Assembly: GCF_018613695.1 (NCBI RefSeq)
Contig: NZ_JAGGPR010000014.1
Coordinates: 1 to 64,000, forward strand
From: Arthrobacter sp. ISL-95
Lineage (GTDB): Bacteria > Actinomycetota > Actinomycetes > Actinomycetales > Micrococcaceae
Length of the DNA: 64,000 nt
Direction of reading: 5' to 3'
The translations under genes and the position numbers were made by a program. Shown one piece after another: positions 46,479 to 54,089 of the stretch. Every line of letters begins with the position of its first letter. The first letter of the stretch is position 1. Below the pieces are notes generated by a model. It did not search any database, was not told where the DNA came from, and saw only the letters and a program-made list of their open reading frames with translations.

Positions 46479-46974
46479 ATTGAAGCCGATGATTGATCGC
46501 CTGCTGGAAACTATCACCGCAGCCGGATATTCGATCGTCACATCACAGGATGGCTCGTGGTGCCTGTATAACCTCGGCGGTGAAATCAAGATCTACCTTC
46601 GGCAGGTGGATGACCTTTACATACTGAGCACTACTGAGCGGTCGCGCGAAGAACAGATACTTTTCACGTCTCCGCTACTGGTCGATATCGAGCTGGTACT
46701 CCTCTACCGATTCACGAATCTCTTCCGCCGCCGCGAACGCCAGCCATTCCTCATGCCGACATCGATGCCTGTCGTGGCAAGCAAAGCAGCTCCCGGCTAC
46801 ACGGTCTCCAAGGCCGGGACCGGCACATGGCTGCTCCAATCACCCGACAGCCCAAGACGGACTGGACGACAGATCACACTTATTGAGTTTTCCCACTATG
46901 CAGACATGGGCCCTTACGAACTCTGGACGGCCATGAACGTGCAGGAGAATTCACCTTTCCGCGTCCCGACCTAG
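46468..46974 (+). CDS. Imm61-like immunity protein for the TNT tip
   Basis: 168 residues beginning MSTELKPMIDRLLETITAAG. It resembles the immunity proteins (Imm61 type, from memory) that accompany TNT toxins: WCLYNLGGEIKIYLR, LVDIELVLLYRF, SKAAPGYTVSKAG. Overlap with the TNT frame ensures coupled expression. Paralogue of the protein at 45468. Confidence 0.75.
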   Translation: MSTELKPMIDRLLETITAAGYSIVTSQDGSWCLYNLGGEIKIYLRQVDDLYILSTTERSREEQILFTSPLLVDIELVLLYRFTNLFRRRERQPFLMPTSMPVVASKAAPGYTVSKAGTGTWLLQSPDSPRRTGRQITLIEFSHYADMGPYELWTAMNVQENSPFRVPT

Positions 46975-46984
46975 GGGCAGACGG

Positions 46985-47641
46985 CTATTTGGCCGCACCC
47001 ATCCGGCGTAGAGCCCACTCCGGGAGTGTGCCAAGCTTTCGGATCCGACGCGTTTCACTGAGGCACGCGGCCTTCGTCGGCTCGGCGAGCCATTCCGGTT
47101 CTTTGTCGTAGTTGAACTCGGTTTGGTAACTCCCGGGATCCGCTGGATTGAGTGTAATGGTGGCCGCGAACCACGTATTGCCTCCGGGGCCGCGCATGAT
47201 GTTCCTGGCCTCAGACATCTGGTCAGCCAAGTGTGCTGGGACTTCCGTGGTGAACCGTGCCCCTCCCGTTTCCACGTTGAAGAGGCACTCGCGATGAGAG
47301 CCGATTTCCCTGAATTCCAACCAAGCCGAAGACCACGCCGGCGGGAGGGTGGGAAACAGCTCAACAAGAACCGCGGTGATGTTATGCATGGCGTCGATGG
47401 AGCTATGCAGCCCGCCCGGCGCCCCGGCGGAGGACGGTGCGGACCACGCAGCGGCTTGGGGCACTAGTGGTGCCCGCTGCCGGAAACACCACGCGGCCGC
47501 GACAGCCAGTAAGGGTCCAAGTATGTGCGCAAGGAAGGAGTACAAAGGGTCGACGGTGCCTCTTCCTTGGGAGGAAATGGCGCTGACGATGAGCAATAAA
47601 ACTATTCCAAGACCGATATTCCCCTGGTGCGCCTCGCCCAT
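46985..47641 (-). CDS. membrane-anchored YezG-like protein (downstream half of a possibly split gene)
   Basis: 218 residues from an ATG at 47641. Two hydrophobic segments at about residues 7-25 and 40-55 are followed by a soluble domain of ~130 residues (LVELFPTLPPAWSSAWLEF to FNYDKEPEW) that recalls YezG/DUF600-type immunity proteins. The frame is open upstream to 47776 but without a good start. It overlaps the small membrane gene upstream. One extra G in the G-run at 47621-47624 would fuse both into one four-helix protein. Position at the end of the toxin array fits immunity, by inference. Confidence 0.55.
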   Translation of the reverse strand: MGEAHQGNIGLGIVLLLIVSAISSQGRGTVDPLYSFLAHILGPLLAVAAAWCFRQRAPLVPQAAAWSAPSSAGAPGGLHSSIDAMHNITAVLVELFPTLPPAWSSAWLEFREIGSHRECLFNVETGGARFTTEVPAHLADQMSEARNIMRGPGGNTWFAATITLNPADPGSYQTEFNYDKEPEWLAEPTKAACLSETRRIRKLGTLPEWALRRMGAAK

Positions 47642-47856
47642 CTCCTCAAGAAGACATAAATAAGAAAAGCAAGGAGAAGTGGCGATCCGATAACCCCCAG
47701 AGGGATCCCTCCCTGAATGATCGAGCCAATGACCATCGAGGCGAGGGCAGCGAGGGCAAGGACCGGCCCCAGCCATTCAGGTGGAACAGGGCCCGTCACC
47801 TTGCGGTCGGGCTGATCACCTGTCTCTTGCGCAGCAGAATTGGCCTGATTCTCCAT
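47602..47856 (-). CDS. small membrane protein (upstream half of the possibly split gene)
   Basis: 84 residues, ATG at 47856 with GATGGGGGA upstream. Two hydrophobic segments (WLGPVLALAALASMVIGSII and GVIGSPLLLAFLIYVFL) end in a basic loop RRWARRTRG, after which the frame stops. The basic loop would lead naturally into the next helix of the following gene if one base were added. Function unknown. Confidence 0.5.
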   Translation of the reverse strand: MENQANSAAQETGDQPDRKVTGPVPPEWLGPVLALAALASMVIGSIIQGGIPLGVIGSPLLLAFLIYVFLRRWARRTRGISVLE

Positions 47857-47959
47857 GGTTCCCCCATCAACTGGATTTGGCCCTTCGAGTCTAGGCCAGC
47901 ACCGGCGAGCCGCCCAAGCCAGCCACCCTTCCTGCGCATAACCCGCTACCATCCACATC

Positions 47960-48691
47960 ATGGGCATCCATATTGGCACCTCGGGCTGGAGCTATGACCA
48001 TTGGGAGAACGTGTTGTATCCCCCGGGCCTTCCTGCGGCCAAGCGTCTAAGCCACTATATGTCGCGATTTAACACGGTTGAGCTGAATGCGAGTTTCTAC
48101 CGATGGCCTCGCGACACTTCCTTCGCGAGTTGGAGGGAGCGACTCCCGGGTGGTTTCGCCATGTCGGTAAAAGCGCCGCGAGGTCTTACGCACGGCAAGA
48201 AGCTCTATAGTCCCGAAGTTTGGGTGGAACGGATTGTGCGCTGCTGGCACGAACTCGGCGACAAAAGGGCTGTCCTGCTGGTCCAGCTACCACCTGATTT
48301 TCAACGGGACGACGCCCGACTCGACTACTTCCTGGCCACCGTTCCGCAGTGGGTTCGCATCGCCGTCGAGTTTCGTCATGACAGTTGGGACCACCCGGAC
48401 GTGTACGCCCTGCTGGAGCGTCGAGGCGCCGCCTACTGCATCATGAGCGGCGCCCATCTGCCGTGCATCCTCCGGGCCACCGCACCATTCGTGTACGTTC
48501 GACTGCACGGCCCGGACCATGAGCACCTCTACGGCGGCTCATACGCCGATGATGATCTCCGCTGGTGGGCGGACCGGATTCGTGAGTGGGACGGCTACGG
48601 CAAGGACGTATACGTCTATTTCAACAACGACGGCGGTGGTAACGCCGTGCGCAACGCTGACACTTTGCGGTGGCTGCTTGGGGTCAGTTGA
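47960..48691 (+). CDS. DUF72 (YecE-like) family protein
   Basis: 243 residues with a TIM-barrel fold. Opens with HIGTSGWSYDHWENVLYPPG. Other conserved parts are RFNTVELNASFYRWP, FAMSVKAPRGLTH and the C-terminal DVYVYFNNDGGGNAVRNAD. The family's biochemical role is unknown. ATG at 47960. Converges on the yqeY-like gene with 4 bases between. Confidence 0.9.
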   Translation: MGIHIGTSGWSYDHWENVLYPPGLPAAKRLSHYMSRFNTVELNASFYRWPRDTSFASWRERLPGGFAMSVKAPRGLTHGKKLYSPEVWVERIVRCWHELGDKRAVLLVQLPPDFQRDDARLDYFLATVPQWVRIAVEFRHDSWDHPDVYALLERRGAAYCIMSGAHLPCILRATAPFVYVRLHGPDHEHLYGGSYADDDLRWWADRIREWDGYGKDVYVYFNNDGGGNAVRNADTLRWLLGVS

Positions 48692-48695
48692 CTCT

Positions 48696-49157
48696 CTACG
48701 TCAGGCGACCCCGGACGATCTCGCTGACAGTCTTGCCGTCGAAGCGTCCTGCAACCTTGGCGGTGACCGGCTTCATGACGGCTCCGATGGAGCGCATGGA
48801 AAGCTCCTGGCCATCAGCCTTCAGCGCCTTGATGGCGTCGTCAACAATTGCTTCCACTTCTTCGCGAGTGAGCGCCTTCGGCAGGTAAGCCTCGATGATT
48901 TCAGCCTCGGCGACTTCCGCGGTTGCACGGTCTGACTCGCCGGCCTCGGTGTAGATGCGGGCTGTGTCCCGGCGCTTTGCGGCTTCCTTCTGAAGGAGTG
49001 AGGTCACCTGTGCGTCGTCCAGCTCTACAGGGGTCTTTCCGGACTTTTCGCGGGTAGTAATCTCGCCAAGGACGTTGCGGACGGTGGTGAGGGCTACCTT
49101 GTTGCCGGCCTTCATGTGGTCAACGACGTCGGCTTTCAAGCGTTCTTTGAGTGTCAT
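48696..49157 (-). CDS. GatB/YqeY domain protein
   Basis: 153 residues, all helical. Starts MTLKERLKADVVDHMKAGNK and ends with the YqeY-type tail GAVMKPVTAKVAGRFDGKTV. Resembles the tRNA-binding tail domain of GatB. It may act on misacylated tRNA, but this is unproven. ATG at 49157 with AAGGAG upstream. Confidence 0.93.
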   Translation of the reverse strand: MTLKERLKADVVDHMKAGNKVALTTVRNVLGEITTREKSGKTPVELDDAQVTSLLQKEAAKRRDTARIYTEAGESDRATAEVAEAEIIEAYLPKALTREEVEAIVDDAIKALKADGQELSMRSIGAVMKPVTAKVAGRFDGKTVSEIVRGRLT

Positions 49158-49246
49158 GATGTTGCTCCTTGTTGGGGATTCCTTCTGCTATCTTCCCAGC
49201 TTGGGCGCTCAAGGTGGTCTCCCGCCGCACGCCACCAGCCTCTAGC

Positions 49247-49996
49247 ATGAATGGCGTGATGCTACAGGCTTGTCTCAACGGCGCCAGGGAAATATCGCGC
49301 CATCCTCGATTGGCCACTGATCCGGCCGCCCTGGCAAGAGAAGCGGCGGCAGCCGTGGCTGCCGGCGCGCACACCTTGCATGTCCATCCGAAGAATCCGC
49401 AAGGTCAGGACACCCTGGAACCCCAACACGTAGCCGCGTGGTTAACTGCTCTCCGTGCAGCATGCCCGGGCACACCAGTGGGGGTGACAACGGGCGCTTG
49501 GAGTTCCCCCGATGCACCAGCCCGGCTGAAGATGATCGAGTCCTGGTACGAGCTACCCGATTTCGCTTCCGTGAATTGGCATGAGGAAGGTGCAGAGGAG
49601 GTGGCCGGACTCCTTCACCACCGGGGCGTCGGCATCGAGGCGGGCATTTGGCAGGCTTACGCTGCACGCCGGTGGGCTTCCTCCCCGCTCCGGTACAAAT
49701 GTTTGAGGGTGTTGATCGAAGTGCAGGACGTTCCAGCCGAAACCGTGGAGAGCGAAGCCGCACGCCTCCTGGAACTGGTGAAGGAACCAGGTCAATCCGA
49801 AAGCCGGCAAGCATTCCAGGCACCCGCCCTGCTCCACGGTGAGGAACGGTCAACGTGGGTTGCGCTGCAGCTTGCTGCCCGGTGGGGTTTGGACACCAGA
49901 ATCGGCCTCGAGGACACCCTCCTGCTACCCGACGGAGTCCAAGCTGACGGCAATGCCGAGCTCGTTGCTGCGGCCAAATTTTTCCTTGCGATTTGA
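49247..49996 (+). CDS. 3-keto-5-aminohexanoate cleavage protein-like (BKACE, DUF849), short form
   Basis: 249 residues. Fold motifs: QACLNGAREISRHP at the start, AGAHTLHVHPKN with the zinc histidines, GVTTGAW, and GLEDTLLLPDG at the end. The family cleaves beta-keto acids with acetyl-CoA. This protein is shorter than typical members (~270-310), with abbreviated loops, so substrate cannot be guessed. ATG at 49247. A second ATG at 49259 is possible. Confidence 0.75.
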   Translation: MNGVMLQACLNGAREISRHPRLATDPAALAREAAAAVAAGAHTLHVHPKNPQGQDTLEPQHVAAWLTALRAACPGTPVGVTTGAWSSPDAPARLKMIESWYELPDFASVNWHEEGAEEVAGLLHHRGVGIEAGIWQAYAARRWASSPLRYKCLRVLIEVQDVPAETVESEAARLLELVKEPGQSESRQAFQAPALLHGEERSTWVALQLAARWGLDTRIGLEDTLLLPDGVQADGNAELVAAAKFFLAI

Positions 49997-50000
49997 ATAG

Positions 50001-50012
50001 TAAGCATGCTTA
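50001..50012. promoter_or_regulatory. palindrome upstream of the DUF3040 gene
   Basis: TAAGCATGCTTA is a perfect 12-base palindrome. The next bases GCTTA repeat its end. It lies 90 bases ahead of the DUF3040 start in an otherwise featureless spacer. Possible regulator site. Confidence 0.45.
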
Positions 50013-50103
50013 GCTTATCGAGTCACTGGAAATCGGGATTATCCAGGAAACCAGTTGACCCGCCAACCGCACAAAGGAGCCTTAGCGCCTAGGAGGGACT
50101 CCC

Positions 50104-50388
50104 ATGCCACTTTCAGAAAGGGAGCGCAAAGTTCTTCAGCAGCTTGAGCGCGAACTTTTCATCCAAGACCCGGATCTGGCCAGACAACTGGAATCCGGGG
50201 TTCCCGTACGCGGCCCGGTTCAACCTCGCATGCGCGATGTCCTGGCCGTCGCCGTCGGTGTGCTGTTGATCCTGCTGGCCGTCCCTCTGCAAGCGTTCCC
50301 GATTACGCTCGCCGGTATACTCCTTGCCGGTCACGGAATGTTGGCTCACCGCGCCTATAAGAACGAGTCCTCGTCACGACTCCTCTGA
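50104..50388 (+). CDS. DUF3040 family membrane protein
   Basis: 94 residues. The N-terminus MPLSERERKVLQQLERELFI followed by DPDLARQLESG is the DUF3040 signature. Two short hydrophobic segments (~46-80) form a hairpin. ATG with GGAGGG upstream. Overlaps the convergent NADH dehydrogenase gene by 15 bases. Function unknown. Confidence 0.92.
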   Translation: MPLSERERKVLQQLERELFIQDPDLARQLESGVPVRGPVQPRMRDVLAVAVGVLLILLAVPLQAFPITLAGILLAGHGMLAHRAYKNESSSRLL

Positions 50389-51669
50389 AGGCAACGACCC
50401 CGGCGGATCCTGCTCGGTGGTTTCCTTCTCGATCGGCCCGCTGACTACTACCTGCGCAGGGCTATGAAGGAGATAGCCGTTGAGCCAGGAGAACAAGGCG
50501 CGGATCTTTTGCTGGAGACCGGACAGCAGGGCAAGGTGCACCAAGAGCCAGGACAGGAAAGCCAGGATGCCTTGGAGCTGGATTCGTTTGCGGCCCAGCT
50601 CTGCCACGGCAGCGCCACGCCCCACCATGGCCATATAGCCTTTGTCCACATATCGGAAGGGGGTGCGGCTGCCCCCGCTAAGGTCCGCAAGGATGTTCTT
50701 GGCCGCCCATTTGCCGGCCTGTTGCGCCACCGATCCCAGCTGCGGCAGCTTTGCCCCCGTTGAGTCGGTGATGTTGGCCGCATCTCCGATGACGTAGACT
50801 CCGTCCGCGTCGGGAGCGGTGAGGTCGGTGCGGACATCAATTCGCCCGCCTCGCCCCTGGGCAAGACCCGATCCGGCAATGAGGTCGCCCGCTTTTAGTC
50901 CACCGGCCCACACCACGATCTGCCCGGGTACAGAACTCCCGTCCGCCAAAGTCACTCCGCCCGGCCGGACTTCGGTCACGCCTACTCCCATGTGGAGTTG
51001 GACGCCCACCTTCTTCAAATGATCGGTGGCGTAGCTCTGCGACTTGGCGGAGAACATGTTCAGGACGCTGGGCACCATGTCCACCAAATGGACCCGGCAG
51101 CGTGCCGCGAGTTCCGGCGAGAAGTACTTGCTCACCACGTATTTGACGTTCTCGGCCATGGCTCCGGCTGTTTCAACTCCTGTGGGCCCGCCTCCCACCA
51201 CAACTACATCCACAGACCCGTCCGGGTTTCTATCGGCTTTGTCCAAGAGCCGGGTTAGGCCAGTCCCCAGCTTCGTCGCATCCGTGACGGAGTACAGCGG
51301 GAAGGCGTGTTCTTCCGCGCCGGGTGTATTGAAGAAATTCGGGACAGCCCCCACGGCAATGACCAGGACATCTGCCCGCAACGCGTGGCCATCAGCAGTT
51401 TTGACCACCCTCTCCGCTGAGTCAACGGAGTCCACCTTTGAGGTCAGAACCTTGACAGTCTTATAGCGTCGGAAAACGGACCGCAGTGGCCTGGCGATGG
51501 CTGACACTCCAATTTGCGAGGTGGCCACCTGATAAAGGAGCGGTTGGAACTGGTGATAGTTATTTGCGTCGATCAGCAAGACACGAACGCCCTTGCGCCC
51601 CAGCTCCTTGGCTGCTGCTACGCCCGCGAATCCGGCACCGACAATGATGACTGGGTATGAGTCCTCCAT
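50374..51669 (-). CDS. ndh: type II NADH dehydrogenase (NAD(P)/FAD-dependent oxidoreductase)
   Basis: 431 residues. Passes electrons from NADH to quinone without pumping protons. FAD site YPVIIVGAGFAGVAAAKELG at the start. NADH site VVVVGGGPTGVETAGAMAE in the middle. Then YVIGDAANI and the C-terminal amphipathic/membrane anchor (AFLSWLLVHLALLSGL). The Ndh identity is from overall pattern. Related sulfide- or carotenoid-type enzymes are less likely. Confidence 0.85.
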   Translation of the reverse strand: MEDSYPVIIVGAGFAGVAAAKELGRKGVRVLLIDANNYHQFQPLLYQVATSQIGVSAIARPLRSVFRRYKTVKVLTSKVDSVDSAERVVKTADGHALRADVLVIAVGAVPNFFNTPGAEEHAFPLYSVTDATKLGTGLTRLLDKADRNPDGSVDVVVVGGGPTGVETAGAMAENVKYVVSKYFSPELAARCRVHLVDMVPSVLNMFSAKSQSYATDHLKKVGVQLHMGVGVTEVRPGGVTLADGSSVPGQIVVWAGGLKAGDLIAGSGLAQGRGGRIDVRTDLTAPDADGVYVIGDAANITDSTGAKLPQLGSVAQQAGKWAAKNILADLSGGSRTPFRYVDKGYMAMVGRGAAVAELGRKRIQLQGILAFLSWLLVHLALLSGLQQKIRALFSWLNGYLLHSPAQVVVSGPIEKETTEQDPPGSLPSEES

Positions 51670-51802
51670 GCGAGCAACTTACTGCACTCCAAGTTCCCGC
51701 AACAGAGGTTCGCGATCGCCGTCGAGCGTTTATCCTCTGTTTCTGTGGGTACGCAGTGGATAGTGTTCTGCATTCGGCAACGCACGCGGAAGGGTGATTT
51801 TA

Positions 51803-52579
51803 GTGAACGAGGACGGGCTGACGGACGCAGTGCAGGAGGCCGGAGCCGTGGAGTTGCTCCTGATCCGGCACGGCGAGAGCGAAGGCAACGTGGCCGCAAC
51901 GGAAGCGCGGTTGGCTGGAGCCGAAGTCATTGAGGTTCCGGCCAGGGACGCGGATGTCAATCTATCGGGCACGGGACTGGACCAGGCCAAAGCACTGGGA
52001 ACAGCGCTGGCGCGGATCGCCGATGAACTCCGACCGGATGCAATCGTCTCCTCCCCCTATGCGAGGGCCCGGCAAACAGCGGAAATTGCTGTTGAGACCG
52101 CTGGCTGGCCCGTGACGGTGCTCACTGATGAGCGTCTCCGCGACAGGGAGCTGGGCATTTTGGACCGGCTGACGCGCCTGGGTGTTGAGACCCGATATCC
52201 GGACGAAGCCGAGAGGCGGCTGTGGCTGGGCAAACTGTACTATAGGCCGCCCGGTGGTGAGTCGTGGGCTGACGTGGCGCTCCGCCTGCGTTCAATCCTG
52301 GATGAGCTCAATACGTTGGGAGCAGGGCAGCGGGTGATGTTGGTTTGCCACGATGCCGTCATCCTGCTGGTCCGTTATGTCTTGGAAGGGATGTCTGAGC
52401 AGGAAATCCTCGACCTTGCGGCCAACACGTCGGTGTTGAACGCATCGATCACCCGCTACGTGCGGCCTTCGGGCGCGGGGCCCTGGCAGCTGGAGAGCTT
52501 CAATGTGGCTGACCACCTCACAGAGCAGGGTGTCACCGTCACCGAACACGCCGGAGATGCCAGTGTCCACCCACAGTGA
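51803..52579 (+). CDS. histidine phosphatase family protein
   Basis: 258 residues. Phosphoglycerate-mutase-like motif LLIRHGESEGN with the phospho-histidine, SSPYARARQTAE with the second Arg, RLRDRELG, and the second catalytic histidine in MLVCHDAVILL. The GTG at 51803 has AAGGG 8 bases upstream. Another GTG at 51794 is possible. Substrate unknown. Overlaps the NAD(P)HX dehydratase by 17 bases, suggesting an operon. Confidence 0.88.
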   Translation: MNEDGLTDAVQEAGAVELLLIRHGESEGNVAATEARLAGAEVIEVPARDADVNLSGTGLDQAKALGTALARIADELRPDAIVSSPYARARQTAEIAVETAGWPVTVLTDERLRDRELGILDRLTRLGVETRYPDEAERRLWLGKLYYRPPGGESWADVALRLRSILDELNTLGAGQRVMLVCHDAVILLVRYVLEGMSEQEILDLAANTSVLNASITRYVRPSGAGPWQLESFNVADHLTEQGVTVTEHAGDASVHPQ

Positions 52580-53483
52580 TTCCAACGCCCCCACGCTGGT
52601 TACACCATCGCTTCTGCGTGACTGGCCGTTGCCCGCCCCCGGAGAGGACAAGTATTCCCGCGGCGCAGTGCTGGTGATCGGTGGTGCACGCGCGACTCCT
52701 GGCGCGGCATTGCTGGCCGGCACCTCAGCCCTTCGTGCCGGCGCGGGAAAGATCACCTTGGCCGTGGCCGAATCCGTAGCGGTCTCAGTGGGAGTTGCGC
52801 TCCCGGAGTGCGGTTCCGTGGGCATGCCCGAGACGCCTGAAGGGTCCGTTACCGGAGAAGGACTGAACCGGATCTCCTCCTACTTGGATCGTGCTGATGC
52901 GGTGCTGATTGGTCCGGGCTTGGATGATCCGGAACTCGCCGAATCGCTGCTGCGAGCGCTGCTGGAGCGGGAAAAGTCCCACACGGCCACCAACGACGGC
53001 GGTACTCCCGCGATCGTTCTGGATGCCTACGCTTTGGCTGGGTTAGTGAAGATCCAAGATGATTCGGGGCCGTGGAGGGGACGGTTGATCCTCACACCGA
53101 ACCCGACAGAGGCCGGATTTCTCCTGGGCCGGGACACGGAGGATCTGGGAGCCGATGTTGCCGAGATCGCCCGGCGGTTTGATGCCGTGGTGAGTTGCCA
53201 GGGCTACATCGCGGGGCCGTCCGCCGAGGCGGATGATTCGGCACTGTGGAAGATCACCACCGGCTACGGCGGTCTAGGCACGTCAGGCAGCGGTGATGTT
53301 TTGGCAGGGGCAATCGCCGGGCTCCGCGCGCGCGGTACCAGCGGTGCCCAAGCCGCCTGCTGGGGCACCCATCTTCACGCGGCCGCCGCCGACCGTCTCG
53401 CCAGCAAGCTCGGTCCCCTGGGTTTCCTGGCCCGCGAGCTCGCCGATGAACTGCCCGCCCTCATGCTGGAGCTCAATACCTGA
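52563..53483 (+). CDS. nnrD: ADP/ATP-dependent NAD(P)H-hydrate dehydratase
   Basis: 306 residues, YjeF C-terminal (ribokinase-like) domain only; the epimerase domain is absent. Repairs hydrated NAD(P)H. Motifs: KYSRGAVLVIGGARATPGAA, LILTPNPTEAGFLLG, and GYGGLGTSGSGDVLAGAIAG at the nucleotide site. The GTG at 52563 has GGAG at proper spacing. An ATG at 52557 is possible. It is read from within the phosphatase gene end. Confidence 0.92.
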   Translation: MSTHSDSNAPTLVTPSLLRDWPLPAPGEDKYSRGAVLVIGGARATPGAALLAGTSALRAGAGKITLAVAESVAVSVGVALPECGSVGMPETPEGSVTGEGLNRISSYLDRADAVLIGPGLDDPELAESLLRALLEREKSHTATNDGGTPAIVLDAYALAGLVKIQDDSGPWRGRLILTPNPTEAGFLLGRDTEDLGADVAEIARRFDAVVSCQGYIAGPSAEADDSALWKITTGYGGLGTSGSGDVLAGAIAGLRARGTSGAQAACWGTHLHAAAADRLASKLGPLGFLARELADELPALMLELNT

Positions 53484-53501
53484 TTCCTTTAGGCTTCCAG
53501 C

Positions 53502-54089
53502 ATGGGGACCAAGGGAAACAGCTCTCAGACATCGCGCGTCATCGTCAGCATCGTTGGGCTGCTGACAATAGCGGGATACACGCTCACCTCAGCGTTGCAG
53601 ATCCTCGTGTGGAATCCACTCGCCGCCGTTCCGGGCGCCAGTTTGGACGAGATACATGAGGGATTGGCCCGACGCAACGAGTCAATTTCCTTAGTGGGAG
53701 TTCTGACCTGGTCAGGCATCGGAACGCTTCTTGGTGTGCTTGTGGTTCTGCTGACTGCAACACGGGTTATCTCACGGATGAGAACCGTTGTGATTTTCCA
53801 ACTTTTGATCCTGGTGCTCGGCGCACCCATGTACTTCTTCGCATCCTTCTCCGCCGGAATGGCCTTGGCGGACGCCTTCTTCATTTCCGGTGGTGATTAC
53901 GCTCCGTGGGGCAGTCTGCTGTGCTTGGTTAGCGGGGCGGCATTGGTCGGCGTGCTGATGGTGATGATCTTTCGCGGAAAGCCGGGGTGCATCGGGTCCG
54001 CACTTAAGCCGGCTTCAACAATTCATGCTCGACGACGGCGGTACGGGACAGGGTCTTATACCCTTCCTGTTCGAACAGAACAGTCATGA
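53502..54089 (+). CDS. hypothetical membrane protein
   Basis: 195 residues with about four hydrophobic segments (near residues 12-35, 65-85, 92-120, 132-155) and a basic cytoplasmic tail. No recognised family. Follows nnrD by 18 bases. Its last ~85 bases overlap the convergent recQ gene, so the true C-terminus is read antisense to recQ. Confidence 0.65.
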   Translation: MGTKGNSSQTSRVIVSIVGLLTIAGYTLTSALQILVWNPLAAVPGASLDEIHEGLARRNESISLVGVLTWSGIGTLLGVLVVLLTATRVISRMRTVVIFQLLILVLGAPMYFFASFSAGMALADAFFISGGDYAPWGSLLCLVSGAALVGVLMVMIFRGKPGCIGSALKPASTIHARRRRYGTGSYTLPVRTEQS

